A stretch of DNA of 64,000 bases. Origin: Blastocatellia bacterium (GTDB lineage Bacteria; Acidobacteriota; Blastocatellia; UBA7656). Below are positions 17,761 to 26,776 of the stretch, in pieces; position 1 is the stretch's first letter, and every line of letters begins with the position of its first letter. The notes below the pieces were generated by a model. That model searched no databases. It was not told the DNA's origin and worked only from the letters and a program-made list of their open reading frames with translations. A program made the position numbers and the translations under genes. The DNA lies in the NCBI GenBank assembly GCA_035275065.1, contig DATENM010000066.1, positions 43,095-107,094 on the forward strand, in the 5' to 3' direction.

Positions 17761-18843
17761 ATGAATCGCCACGGCATTCTTCTGCTTGTCTCGATCATCA
17801 TTCTTGCGCTTGCCGGATGCAGTCACCGCGCCGGCAACGCGCAGCGGTACGAGTTAAAAGGCACAGTCGTCAGCATTGACCGGCGCGGCGAAACTGTGAC
17901 CATCGCGCATCAAGAGATTCCCGGTTACATGGAAGCGATGGCCATGCCGTTCAAGCCCAAAGACAACTGGGTGCTTGATCAGGCCCAGCCGGGCAATCGC
18001 ATTCAAGCGACGCTGGTGGTTGACGGCTTGCGCTCGTGGCTCGAAGACGTCCTCATCACGCAGGAGACGACCGACAACGCCGCGCCCGCCAGCAACCCCG
18101 AGCCGCAGCCGGGCGCGGCGGTGCCCGATTTCACGCTGACCGATCAAGACGGAAAACGGATCACGCTCGGCGATTATCGTGGCCGGGCGCTGGTCGTCAC
18201 CTTCATCTACACGCGCTGCCCTGTGCCGGATTACTGCCCATTGATGACGAATCACTTTGCCGCAATCAGCCGGGCGCTCAAAGACGACGCCGCGCTCTAT
18301 GACGCGACACGCCTCCTCAGCGTCACCGTTGACCCCGAATACGACACGCCGAAAGTGCTGCGCGAGTACGGCGCAAAGTACATGGGCGCGACAGACTTCA
18401 GCCACTGGAGGTTTGCGACCGGCAAGCCGGACGAGGTGAAGAAAGTCGCGACGGGGTTCGGCTTACAGTACTGGCCGGAAGGCGGGCAGATCGTCCACTC
18501 GCTGCGCACGGCGGTGATCGCGCCCGATGGCCGACTGGTGAAGCTCTATCGCGGCAACGACTGGCAGCCCGCCGAAATCGTCGCTGATTTGCAGGGCATC
18601 AAGGCGGCGGCGAGCGGCGCAAAAGTCTATTACGGCGTCGGCGTCGTTGAATCGATCAACGGGCCGCGCACCACCGTCGAGATCAATCACGAAGACATCA
18701 AGGACTTGATGCCGGCCATGAGCATGCCGTTTGAAGTGAAAAGCCCGGCGCTGCTAGAGCAGATTGCGCCGGGCGACCGCGTCAGCTTTACCGTCGAAGA
18801 GATGCCTCACGGGCTGGTGATTATCGAGCTTCGCAAGCGCTAG
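17761..18843 (+). CDS. SCO1/SenC-type copper protein flanked by two CusF-like domains, lipoprotein
   Basis: 360 residues. The lipobox LAGC gives an acylated Cys20. A CusF-like domain (about 30-101) has the Cu(I) ligand pattern TIAHQEIPGYMEAMAMPF. The SCO/thioredoxin-like domain (about 118-280) has the Cys pair in RCPVPDYCP (Cys153, Cys159) and the distal His in IVHSLR. A second CusF-like domain (about 288-358) has INHEDIKDLMPAMSMPF. SCO proteins deliver copper to cytochrome oxidase CuA or buffer periplasmic copper. The Cys spacing is CX5C rather than the common CX3C. No oxidase gene is adjacent. ATG 17761 has a weak SD. Confidence 0.9.
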   Translation: MNRHGILLLVSIIILALAGCSHRAGNAQRYELKGTVVSIDRRGETVTIAHQEIPGYMEAMAMPFKPKDNWVLDQAQPGNRIQATLVVDGLRSWLEDVLITQETTDNAAPASNPEPQPGAAVPDFTLTDQDGKRITLGDYRGRALVVTFIYTRCPVPDYCPLMTNHFAAISRALKDDAALYDATRLLSVTVDPEYDTPKVLREYGAKYMGATDFSHWRFATGKPDEVKKVATGFGLQYWPEGGQIVHSLRTAVIAPDGRLVKLYRGNDWQPAEIVADLQGIKAAASGAKVYYGVGVVESINGPRTTVEINHEDIKDLMPAMSMPFEVKSPALLEQIAPGDRVSFTVEEMPHGLVIIELRKR

Positions 18844-19314
18844 TCAGGGCAGGCGCTCGCCGTTGAAGCTGCCGTTCGCCGTGTCGTAGAGCGCCGGGTT
18901 GGTGTCGCTCTGCGTGTCCCACATCACGATGACCTTGCCCTTCTTGACGAACTCGCCTTTGACCTTGCCAAGCATGACCAGTGACGCACACACGGTGCTG
19001 CCGTCATCGGCGCAGGGCAATTCGTAGGTGATCGAAACCTGCTTGCCGACCTGCCGCCATGCGCCGCTCACCGTGCGGTTGTTGTCGTCAGTGGCCGTCA
19101 GCCGCCCGTTCAGGCTGTCGCCGCGCGGGCTGGCCTCAACCGTGACCGTAATCGTCCGCTTGCTATTGCTCGTCGGCGATTCGGGGATGGTGATCGTCAA
19201 CAGCCAGCGGCCCTCAAAGTTCTTACCACCCGCCTGTACGTTGATCCCTGCGAGCAGCAGCAAAAGCATGACCGCCGCAGCGCCTCTGAGTAACTGGTGA
19301 ATTCTGCCGCGCAT
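18844..19314 (-). CDS. Small secreted protein, second of a coupled pair
   Basis: 156 residues. The signal peptide is about 1-28 (LLLLLAGINVQA). The mature domain begins FEGRWLLTITIP and is beta-rich, with GRLTATDDN and a pair of Cys in ELPCADDGSTVCASL. It resembles its upstream neighbour in plan: signal peptide, G-x-W opening, GAWRQVG-like segment, Cys pair, similar length. They look like diverged paralogues of a lipocalin-like secreted family without assigned function. ATG 19314 overlaps the neighbour's TGA by one base (TGATG), implying translational coupling. Confidence 0.75.
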   Translation of the reverse strand: MRGRIHQLLRGAAAVMLLLLLAGINVQAGGKNFEGRWLLTITIPESPTSNSKRTITVTVEASPRGDSLNGRLTATDDNNRTVSGAWRQVGKQVSITYELPCADDGSTVCASLVMLGKVKGEFVKKGKVIVMWDTQSDTNPALYDTANGSFNGERLP

Positions 19315-19796
19315 CAGTTGCTCCCTTCCGCCTTGCGGCTGCCCCTGAAGGAAAAGACCCAGGTGTCATAGCCTGTCGGGCGTCCTTCATCCGGCTGGTC
19401 GAAAAAGACCGTCATCGTGCCTTTGACCGTGGAGTCCGTCAGGAACTGGCCGCGCATGATGACCGAGCCGCACGCACCGTCGGCGACCGGGCACCATAAT
19501 TGAAAGGCGGCGCTGAAGCGGTTGCCCATCACGCGCCACGAGCCGAGCGGGCGGACGTTGGCGCCGACGTCTTCGCGCAAGACGACGCCGTTGCGCAGGC
19601 CGCCTTCCTGGGTAAAGACCATGTCGCGGTCAGGGAAGCCGAGCGAGTTGCCGAGGCGCGAAAAGTTCTGGCCGTCAATCGGCGACGAGACCATGATCCA
19701 TTCGCCTGCAAGCGTGCGCTCAGTTTGCGCGCCGGCTTGCGGCACGGCGATGGCCAGCAGAAGAGCGGTAAAAAGAATGGCCCATTTCAACTTCAT
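19314..19796 (-). CDS. Small secreted protein, first of a coupled pair
   Basis: 160 residues. The signal peptide is about 1-24, ending at GAQ. The mature part opens LAGEWIMVSSP and continues with GSWRVMGNRFSAAFQLWCP and GACGSVIMRGQF, so the Cys pair sits where the downstream protein has one. Function unknown. ATG 19796 (MKLKWAIL) follows GAGGG at eight bases; a start 14 codons earlier would put charged residues and a Cys before the signal and lies inside the promoter. Promoter predicted at 19827-19856. Confidence 0.75.
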   Translation of the reverse strand: MKLKWAILFTALLLAIAVPQAGAQTERTLAGEWIMVSSPIDGQNFSRLGNSLGFPDRDMVFTQEGGLRNGVVLREDVGANVRPLGSWRVMGNRFSAAFQLWCPVADGACGSVIMRGQFLTDSTVKGTMTVFFDQPDEGRPTGYDTWVFSFRGSRKAEGSN

Positions 19797-19826
19797 GCAA
19801 TTAACCCTCTGAATCAAGATGCAGGG

Positions 19827-19856
19827 ATTATAAGTCATCGTCGTTTTCTATGTCAT
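19827..19856 (-). promoter_or_regulatory. Predicted sigma70-type promoter for the coupled secreted-protein pair
   Basis: On the minus strand ATGACA (19856-19851), an 18-base spacer and TATAAT (19832-19827) end 30 bases before ATG 19796. Confidence 0.55.
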
Positions 19857-19952
19857 GTCGCCGTCCACAACTGCCCTGTCCCGCGCTGCGATCATCGGCG
19901 CGTCATTGATAGTCATGCCCACCGGTTGACTCGGGTCGCCGGTTGGGATAAG

Positions 19953-20292
19953 CTGGACGCTCCGCAGATAGGGCGCATTCGCACGCAGACAGTATCATCA
20001 CCCTGCCCCGGTCGCCGGCGCCGAACGGCTACCAGACAGTGCTGTCGGAGGCGGCGCGCACCAGCGATGAAGCGCTTCTGCGCCTGCTGATCGAGCGTGG
20101 CGCAGATGTGCGGAGCGCCGGGGTTCTGGCGCTAATGAATACCAACCGGGCGGGTTGCGCGAAGTGTCTTGAGATGCTGGCGGCGGGCGCGGATCGCCGG
20201 ACGTTGATTCAGGCCTCGGCACTGCTGTCGCGGCGGCAACGAACTGGGGGGCGATGGCGCTGGCCTTAACACTGACCGCAGAAAGCAAGTAG
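19953..20292 (+). pseudogene. Ankyrin-repeat gene relic
   Basis: In one frame the DNA reads VLSEAARTSDEALLRLLIERGADV, then CLEMLAAGADRRTLIQASALLS, which fits ankyrin helix pairs (xxLLxxGAD). Just after ALLS the ankyrin-like sequence continues in another frame (AAATNWGAMALALTLTAESK, stop about 20292). The frame is closed upstream by a stop near 19951, and no start codon with an SD precedes it. I read it as a decayed, frameshifted fragment of a longer ankyrin protein. Only one to two repeats survive. Confidence 0.5.
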
Positions 20293-20295
20293 ATC

Positions 20296-20365
20296 AACCG
20301 CCAGGACGCCAAGAACGCCAAGAGGACACGAAGGTCTTCTTGGCGTTCTTGGCGTCCTGGCGGTT
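20296..20365. repeat. Perfect 28-bp inverted repeat
   Basis: The left arm, 20296-20323 (starts AACCGCCAGGACGCC), is exactly complementary to 20338-20365, with a 14-base loop. The arms contain a repeated CGCCAAGAA-type unit. It lies between the ankyrin relic and the lipoprotein gene. Confidence 0.85.
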
Positions 20366-20453
20366 CAAATTCCTTCTGTTGCCGCGCCGCGCGTGCGTTT
20401 GCTACTATTCTTCGCTCCGAGAACAACTCCAAAATATCAGGTTGTCATTCGAC

Positions 20454-21230
20454 ATGAATCAAAGATTTCGTTTCATTACGTTTGCCCTGCTGCTGGTGGC
20501 AGTCGTCGCCTGCAACTCAAAGCCGAACGACAACAGCGCGCTCAAGAACGCCGCGCCTGTAACCCCCGCCGCGCCCGCGACGCCTGCGCCTGCGACGCCA
20601 CCGGCGCAGGGCGGCGAGCCGGAAACGGCCACCATGGAAGTCAACAAAGCCGTGATGGTCACCGAAGAGCTCGACCTCGGCAAGCCTGTGCCTTCGATCC
20701 CGCAGGGCCTGGCGCAGATCGAGCGCCGTTACCGACCGGATGATGGCGTCGGTCGCACCTTCGCCGTGCTTGACGCCTACGGCGAGCCGACGCCCGACGG
20801 CAAGCTGCACATCTCCATGCATGTCAGCAGCGAAAAGCCAGGGCTAGCCGAGCTGGTCTTCAAGCCGACGGGCCGCGTGCTATGGCGTGCGCGCATCATG
20901 CCGAGCAGCGAAGGCGGCAAGCAGAAGAACCTGACCATCATGATCGATGATGGCACCGGCACCGGTAAGACCTTTCTGGTTGACGGCTCGAAAAATCCGC
21001 CGTCGGTGCTCGATGCCGGCATCAACGGTCGCCCGCAGCTTGTCAAAGACGTCTGGCCGGATGGCGCCGAGCGCGAAGTGACCTTCGTCTATAGCGCCTG
21101 CGGCTGTCCGGTCAAAGCGATGGTGCGACGCGTCGGTGACCGCACCGTGCGCACCAAGGATTTGCCGGTGCTGTTCCCCGACGACCCGCAGGCGGTGGCG
21201 GTGATCTCGCACCTCATGCGCTGGCAATGA
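20454..21230 (+). CDS. Lipoprotein of unknown function
   Basis: 258 residues. A lipoprotein signal with lipobox VVAC puts the acylated Cys near residue 20. A low-complexity Ala/Pro/Thr linker (about 33-60) precedes a folded domain from about residue 70. It contains DGKLHISMHVSSEKPGLAEL, IDDGTGTGKTFLVDG and a C-terminal VYSACGCPVKAMVRR, whose CxC could bind a metal or form a disulfide. I do not recognise the family. ATG 20454 is the first start giving a compact lipoprotein signal; upstream in-frame codons run into the 28-bp inverted repeat. Confidence 0.75.
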   Translation: MNQRFRFITFALLLVAVVACNSKPNDNSALKNAAPVTPAAPATPAPATPPAQGGEPETATMEVNKAVMVTEELDLGKPVPSIPQGLAQIERRYRPDDGVGRTFAVLDAYGEPTPDGKLHISMHVSSEKPGLAELVFKPTGRVLWRARIMPSSEGGKQKNLTIMIDDGTGTGKTFLVDGSKNPPSVLDAGINGRPQLVKDVWPDGAEREVTFVYSACGCPVKAMVRRVGDRTVRTKDLPVLFPDDPQAVAVISHLMRWQ

Positions 21231-21268
21231 CTTCGGTAAAGGAAACCCTTAGTGGATTTCATTCGGGA

Positions 21269-21324
21269 GTAGCGCAATCTGTTAGATTGCGCATTGGCTC
21301 ACGCAATCTAACAGATTGCGCTAC
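21269..21324. repeat. Perfect 23-bp inverted repeat
   Basis: Left arm 21269-21291 (GTAGCGCAATCTGTTAGATT plus GCG) and right arm 21302-21324 are exactly complementary around a 10-base loop. Each arm also contains an internal short palindrome (CGCAATCTGTTAGATTGCG). It ends 14 bases before the next start codon. Confidence 0.85.
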
Positions 21325-21337
21325 AGGGCAGTAGGAA

Positions 21338-23500
21338 ATGGCTCAGACCCACAAGAAAAAGAAGAAGCCGTCGGTCGCGCCGTCGGTTGCCGCGCCGACT
21401 GCTGACGTGGCGCAGCCAAAGCCAACCTCCGCGCGGCAAGCGCGCCGCGAGCGCGCCTTTGAAAGCAAACGGCAGCAGCGCCAGGAGTGGCTGCTACTGG
21501 GCGGTGTGCTGCTGATCACGGCATTCGCTTTTTTCAACTCGCTCGACGGCCAGTTCGTCTATGACGACCGCCTGCAAATTGTCCGCAACCCGACGATCAC
21601 GCGGCTCTCGAACATTCCCCGCATGTTCGTGCAGAGCGTCTGGCAGTTCCTCAACGAAGCCGACAAAGCCGCCGCCGGCCCATATTATCGCCCGCTCTTC
21701 AACATCGCGCTGATCCTCAACTACGCCTTCTTCGGATTGCAAAGCTTCGGCTGGCATCTCTTCTCGCTGCTGGTTCATCTGGGCGTCGTCTTGCTGGTCT
21801 ACCGGCTGGCGCGGCAGTGGTCGCTCGGCCGCGAGACGGCGCTTGCCGCGGCTCTGTTATTCGGCTTACACCCGGCGCACAGCGAATCGGTCGCCTGGAT
21901 CGCGGCGCTGCCCGACCCGCTGGCCGCCGTCTTTATGATCTCGGCGCTGCTGCTTTACGAGCGGCATTATCACGGCGAGCGCCGCAGCAAGGTGACGCTC
22001 GGCTTCAGCATCCTTCTGGCTTTCTGCGCCATGTTGAGCAAAGAGGTGGCCATCGTCTTCCCGCTTTTCCTCGCCGCCCGCGAGCTGCTTGATCGCGCAC
22101 CGGGCGAGCCGCTGGTCAAGGCAGCGGTACAGGCCGTGCGGCGCGCCGCGCCTTACTTTGCGGTGATCGTGCTCTACATCGTTCTGCGCTACCTGGTGCT
22201 TGGGTTCGTGCGGCAAGACGACGTGACCTCCGCGCAGTTTACGCAGTTGAATGTTTTGCTGACGATTCCCTCGGTGCTGCTCGGTTATGCGCGGATGCTG
22301 TTTGCGCCCTACCCGCTGGCCGTGGTCTATGGCAACAAGTATGTCGAATCCGCCGCCGACCCGCGCTTCTGGGGCGCGGCGCTGGCGGTCGCAGCAGGGC
22401 TCGGCGCTGCCGTGTGGCTGGTGCGCCGTTCGGCGACGGGCCGGCGGGCGCTGGCCTTGACGATTCTCTTCATTCTGCCGGTGCTCAACCTGAAAGCCTT
22501 TCGCCCGCAGGAATCGTTGCTGCACGACCGCTATTTGTACCTGCCGTCGGTCGGCTTTTGCATCCTGATGGCGATGGCGATTGACTGGCTGGCGTCGCGG
22601 TCGGCAGCGCGGCGGCGGCAAATCTTTGCCGGCGCAATCGCGGTCGCGGCGCTGGCGCTGTTCGTGCTGACTTTTAATCAAAACCTGACGTGGCAGAGCG
22701 AAGCGGCGATGACCGATAACGCCCTGCGCGTGACGCCGCGCTGGCCCTTCATGCACAACTACATCGGCGCTTACGCCTTCGAGCAGCAGCGTTACACGGA
22801 CGCCGAGCGGGCTTACCTTGAAGCGTTGAATGACGAGCCGAACTACTATGACTCGCTCTCGAACCTCGGCGACGTTTACCGCATGCAGGGCAGGCTCGAC
22901 GACGCCGAAAAGATGTATTTGAAAGCCATCGCCGCGGGCGCGCCGTATGCCGACACGCACTATAATCTCGGCGTCGTCTACACCGCGCAGGGGCGCTTGC
23001 CTGAAGCCGAGCAGGCGCTATTGAAAGCGCTTGAGATCGAGCCGTCGAAGACCGATGCGCGTTACAACCTCGGCTGGGTCTACGACAATCAGGGCAAGGC
23101 GCAACAGGCCGAGCAAGCCTACAGCGAAACGCTCGCTTATAAGCCGAGCTACCCGGAGCCGCGCATCAATCTTGGCGTGCTGCTGACCAAGCAAGGGCGC
23201 TACAAAGAGGCGCTCGATCAACTGGTCACGGCGCAGCGTTACGCGCCCGACCATCCGATCATGCTTTACGCGCTCGGCGATGTGTATTACCGGCTGGGTC
23301 GCTACGACGAAGCCATCACGACCTTCAACCAGTTGACGCGCCGCGAGCCGCAACACCGCCTGGTCTACACGGCGCTTGGACTGTGCTATGAAGGCAAAGG
23401 CGATAAAGCGCAGGCGCGGCAGAATTATCAGCGCGCCATCGAAGTCGCGCCCGCGGACGCCTATACCAACACGGCGCGCGAGCACCTGGCGAAGCTTTAA
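21338..23500 (+). CDS. Multi-pass membrane protein with C-terminal TPR repeats (TMTC-like)
   Basis: 720 residues. A Lys-rich cytoplasmic N-terminus (about 1-50) is followed by roughly ten hydrophobic helices between about 50 and 450, and then at least six TPR units (about 470-720) with the A-x-x-x-Y pattern (NLGDVYRMQGRLDDAEKMY, NLGVVYTAQGRLPEAEQAL). The layout matches membrane glycosyltransferase-like proteins with a TPR tail, as in the TMTC family. A short FVYDDRLQIV motif after the first helix resembles the acidic loop of PMT/GT-C enzymes. Glycosylation is plausible, not shown. The SD at ATG 21338 is very close (AGGA one base away). The nitrilase gene follows 23 bases later. Confidence 0.85.
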   Translation: MAQTHKKKKKPSVAPSVAAPTADVAQPKPTSARQARRERAFESKRQQRQEWLLLGGVLLITAFAFFNSLDGQFVYDDRLQIVRNPTITRLSNIPRMFVQSVWQFLNEADKAAAGPYYRPLFNIALILNYAFFGLQSFGWHLFSLLVHLGVVLLVYRLARQWSLGRETALAAALLFGLHPAHSESVAWIAALPDPLAAVFMISALLLYERHYHGERRSKVTLGFSILLAFCAMLSKEVAIVFPLFLAARELLDRAPGEPLVKAAVQAVRRAAPYFAVIVLYIVLRYLVLGFVRQDDVTSAQFTQLNVLLTIPSVLLGYARMLFAPYPLAVVYGNKYVESAADPRFWGAALAVAAGLGAAVWLVRRSATGRRALALTILFILPVLNLKAFRPQESLLHDRYLYLPSVGFCILMAMAIDWLASRSAARRRQIFAGAIAVAALALFVLTFNQNLTWQSEAAMTDNALRVTPRWPFMHNYIGAYAFEQQRYTDAERAYLEALNDEPNYYDSLSNLGDVYRMQGRLDDAEKMYLKAIAAGAPYADTHYNLGVVYTAQGRLPEAEQALLKALEIEPSKTDARYNLGWVYDNQGKAQQAEQAYSETLAYKPSYPEPRINLGVLLTKQGRYKEALDQLVTAQRYAPDHPIMLYALGDVYYRLGRYDEAITTFNQLTRREPQHRLVYTALGLCYEGKGDKAQARQNYQRAIEVAPADAYTNTAREHLAKL

Positions 23501-23523
23501 TACGAACACAAGGAGAACCGACT

Positions 23524-24399
23524 ATGCCGCGAATCGTGCGATGCGGACTCATCCAGGCCGCCAACAACGAGCCTGTTGAAAGCCCGCTTGAAAAAATCAA
23601 GCAGGCCATGATCGATAAGCATGTCGCGATGATCGAAGACGCCGCGCGCCAGGGCGTGCAGATCATCTGCCTGCAAGAGCTATTCTACGGCCCATACTTT
23701 TGTGCGGAGCAGAACCCGCACTGGTACGACCTGACCGAGCGCATCCCCGGCGGCCCGACGACGCGGCTGATGCAAGAGCTGGCGCGCACACACCGCATGG
23801 CGATGGTCGTGCCGATTTATGAAGAAGAGATGACCGGCGTTTATTACAACACCGCGGCGGTCATTGATGCGGACGGCAGCTATCTGGGCAAGTACCGCAA
23901 GACGCACATCCCGCATTGTCTGCCGGGCTTCTGGGAGAAGTTCTACTTCACGCCGGGCAATCTCGGCTTCCCGACCTTCGAAACCAAGTATGCGCGCATC
24001 GGCGTCTACATTTGCTATGACCGCCACTTTCCCGAAGGCGCGCGGGCGCTGGGGCTGAACGGCGCCGAGATTGTCTTCATCCCGTCGGCAACGACGAAAG
24101 GTCATGCGGATTACTTATGGGAATTGGAGCAGCGCGCCCATGCGGTGGCCAACGGCTATTTCGTCGGCACGATCAACCGCGTCGGGCGGGAAGCGCCCTG
24201 GAACATCGGCGAGTTCTTCGGCTCGTCCTACTTCGCGAATCCTGATGGGCGCATCCTGGCGAAAGGCAGCGAAGACCGCGACGAGCTGATTGTCGCCGAC
24301 CTTGACCTGGACGAGATTAAAGAAGTGCGTACCCACTGGCAATTCTACCGCGACCGTAGGCCCGATATGTACGGCCCGCTCAGCAGCAACAAAGCCTGA
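23524..24399 (+). CDS. Nitrilase-superfamily amidohydrolase, beta-ureidopropionase / N-carbamoyl-amine amidase type
   Basis: 291 residues. The catalytic triad of the superfamily is visible: Glu52 in CLQELFYG, Lys126 in KYRKTHIPH and Cys164 in VYICYDRHFPE. YDRHFPEGAR around the Cys and the KTHIPH segment are characteristic of beta-ureidopropionase and N-carbamoylputrescine amidase. Such enzymes release CO2 and ammonia from N-carbamoyl compounds in the cytoplasm, the last step of reductive pyrimidine breakdown or of agmatine use. ATG 23524 follows AAGGAG at eight bases. No dihydropyrimidinase or agmatine deiminase is nearby, so the substrate remains open. Confidence 0.9.
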   Translation: MPRIVRCGLIQAANNEPVESPLEKIKQAMIDKHVAMIEDAARQGVQIICLQELFYGPYFCAEQNPHWYDLTERIPGGPTTRLMQELARTHRMAMVVPIYEEEMTGVYYNTAAVIDADGSYLGKYRKTHIPHCLPGFWEKFYFTPGNLGFPTFETKYARIGVYICYDRHFPEGARALGLNGAEIVFIPSATTKGHADYLWELEQRAHAVANGYFVGTINRVGREAPWNIGEFFGSSYFANPDGRILAKGSEDRDELIVADLDLDEIKEVRTHWQFYRDRRPDMYGPLSSNKA

Positions 24400-24418
24400 G
24401 CGGGCCATCGCGCCTCGC

Positions 24419-26632
24419 TCAATAATGGAAGCGATAGCGCAGCTCGACGTAGACCTGGCGCGGCTCCATGAAGTGTCTGCCGCCGAACGTCTCGCTGTTA
24501 TCGAGCAGGAAACGATTGTCCGCGACGTTCACCGCGTGAACCGCCGCCGACCAGCTTTCGCTGAACGTCTTGCCCGCCGATAGGTCAAACGTCGCGTGTC
24601 CGGGCAAATGATCCGGCCCCTCGCCATTCAGGAACCCTGAGCCGTAATGCACGCTTGCCGCTAGATAGCTGCGGCGCGGCAGCACCACGTCGCCGCCAAC
24701 GTTCAGCGTGTGACGCTGGTCGTGATCGAGAAAGAAAGTCTCGTCGCCCGGCTCGAAATCCGTCAGGCCGCCGGTCGCCGCGCCGCGCCCTTCGATGCGC
24801 TGGTGCGAGTAAGTCAGATAAGCATGGCCATGCTTGAAGGCGCTCGGCGTATGGACGGTCAATTCGACGCCGCGAATGCGTACCCGGTCAATCGTCAGCG
24901 GCACGAAGATGTTCGACTCGCCAATCGCGCTGTGATCGAAGAAATTCTTCACATGAGTTCGGAAGTAACCGCCATCCACCAGCCAGCCTTTGAAGGGAAT
25001 GGCCAGCCCAAACTGCTGTTCTTCGTCGCGCTCGCCGTGCAGCGGCAGAAACGCGAAGCCCTCGTCGGCAATCAGTTCGAGTAGCGGCCCGGAGACCGTC
25101 GCCAGCGGCGGCGCTTGATAGTAGCGCCCATAAAAGCCGCGCAAGACCCAGTTCAAGCGCGGCAGCCGAACCGCCGCGCCGAGTCGTGGGCTGGCGACGT
25201 TTTCCGTAAGCGCGCCGGCAAAGTGCGTGAAGCGCAGTCCGCCCGTCAGCGTCAGCCAGTCGGCGGGCTTATATTGATCTTCGGCAAACACGACTTCCTG
25301 ATGGCCCGAAGGCTTGATGCGCTCGGCCAGCGGCGGGCGCTCGCCGCCGGTCGTCTGCAAGCCGAAGAAATGATCGTCGCGCTGGTCGAAGCCATAGAAG
25401 CCGGCTTTGGCGGCGTGGCGGCGCGTCAAGGCGCTGAAGGTGAGCTGCGCGCCGGCATACTGCGAGCGGCGTCGCTCTTGCGGAATCACCGGCGTGTCTG
25501 TGCTGCCGCCGATAAAGTCGGCGCGGTTGAAGTGATAGAAAGGCGAAACCGTCAGCAGCAGCCTGGAATTGATCGTGCGCACCCAGGAGAAATTCACAAA
25601 CGCATCGCGCTCGCGTTCCGTGTCGCGCTGGCCCGCGGCCTGCGCCTCAGGGTCGTTCGGCACTTCGTAATGATCGCCGCGCAGCGCGCCGACCAGTCGC
25701 AGTTGATCGCGCGGCGTGGCGTCGTAGACCAGGGATGCGAAGCCGCCCAGTCCGTGCGCTTCGTCATGCAAGACTTCGGCGGTCGGCGCCTGAAGACCGA
25801 AGTCGCTGTGGTTGCCATTGACGCTGGCGTAATAGGCGAAGCGTTTGGTGTGGCTGCCGAAGTTGATCTGATCGTTGGTCTGGTGGTAATTGCCATAGCT
25901 CAACACCAGCTCGGCTTCGCGGTGGCGCTCGAATCCTGTGCGCGGCACGATGTTGAAGATGCCATAAGTGCGGTCGCCGTATTCGGCGGAATAGCCGCCG
26001 CGCTGGACCTCCAGGTAATCGATGTCTTTAGGATCGAACTGCAAGCCGACATTGCTGGCGATGTTGGTGTTGGCGACCGGCACGCCATCCACCAGCCATG
26101 TCACTTGATGGCCGCCGCGGATGTGCAACTGGTCGTGCGTCGTGTACGCGCCGGGCACGAAATTACTGATCATTGTCAGGCTGTTGCTGCGGTCGGCTCC
26201 GGGCGTGCGGGCGATCTGCTCGCGGTTGACCAGCGTCGTCGGCGTGACCGATTCGGCGGCTACCTGTTCAGGATTGGCCGTGACGTTGATCTGCTGTGAC
26301 AGCGGCGCGACTTCTAATTGAATCTCAACCGTGGGCGCGCTGCCGGAAATCACCGTGACCGGCTGCTCGATGGCGTGAAAGCCTTTGGCCTCGATAGTCA
26401 GCAGGTACTCGCCCAGCGGGATGGCGCGAAAGAAGAACTCGCCGCGGTCGCTGGTCTGTGCGCGTTGAGAAAAATCCGAGGTGCGCGAGCGCAGCGTCAC
26501 CGTCGCGCCCGCAATCACTTGCTGCCGCGGGTCGCGCACGACGCCGCGCACATCACCAAAGATCGATGCCAGCGTCTGCAAGGGACAGATCAGAATAAGA
26601 ACGATCAAATAACAGGCCACTCTCCTGCGCAT
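24419..26632 (-). CDS. TonB-dependent outer-membrane receptor with carboxypeptidase-regulatory N-domain
   Basis: 737 residues. The signal peptide is about 1-22. A carboxypeptidase-regulatory-like (Ig) domain follows (FGDVRGVVRDPRQQVIAGATV; about 24-110), then a plug domain (about 130-240; VNREQIARTPGADR, LHIRGGHQVTWLVDGVPV) and a long beta-barrel ending in an aromatic residue (YVELRYRFHY). It takes up an unidentified ligand using TonB energy. I start at ATG 26632 (MRRRVACYL) with GGAGAG upstream; an upstream in-frame ATG would bury the signal peptide behind 45 residues. It lies downstream of a Cys-rich secreted protein gene, probably in one transcript. Confidence 0.9.
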   Translation of the reverse strand: MRRRVACYLIVLILICPLQTLASIFGDVRGVVRDPRQQVIAGATVTLRSRTSDFSQRAQTSDRGEFFFRAIPLGEYLLTIEAKGFHAIEQPVTVISGSAPTVEIQLEVAPLSQQINVTANPEQVAAESVTPTTLVNREQIARTPGADRSNSLTMISNFVPGAYTTHDQLHIRGGHQVTWLVDGVPVANTNIASNVGLQFDPKDIDYLEVQRGGYSAEYGDRTYGIFNIVPRTGFERHREAELVLSYGNYHQTNDQINFGSHTKRFAYYASVNGNHSDFGLQAPTAEVLHDEAHGLGGFASLVYDATPRDQLRLVGALRGDHYEVPNDPEAQAAGQRDTERERDAFVNFSWVRTINSRLLLTVSPFYHFNRADFIGGSTDTPVIPQERRRSQYAGAQLTFSALTRRHAAKAGFYGFDQRDDHFFGLQTTGGERPPLAERIKPSGHQEVVFAEDQYKPADWLTLTGGLRFTHFAGALTENVASPRLGAAVRLPRLNWVLRGFYGRYYQAPPLATVSGPLLELIADEGFAFLPLHGERDEEQQFGLAIPFKGWLVDGGYFRTHVKNFFDHSAIGESNIFVPLTIDRVRIRGVELTVHTPSAFKHGHAYLTYSHQRIEGRGAATGGLTDFEPGDETFFLDHDQRHTLNVGGDVVLPRRSYLAASVHYGSGFLNGEGPDHLPGHATFDLSAGKTFSESWSAAVHAVNVADNRFLLDNSETFGGRHFMEPRQVYVELRYRFHY

Positions 26633-26776
26633 AGTCTCTCCATTATCAAACGATGATCCTGCGGCAAAGCCATTGTCAGCCGGCACCCCTCCGCAGGCAG
26701 GATAATGTGACTGCACGGGCGAGGCCATAAAGCCCTGCCCTCGGCAGCCCGCCGAGCGAACATTCATTCGCGAGAA

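Noticed and set aside
26633..26776. GGGGTGCCGGCTGACA on the minus strand upstream of the TonB receptor resembles the 5' half of a TPP riboswitch.
   Set aside because: The 3' core (CUGGAUAAUGCCAGCG, AGGGA) is missing and no closing P1 stem is evident.
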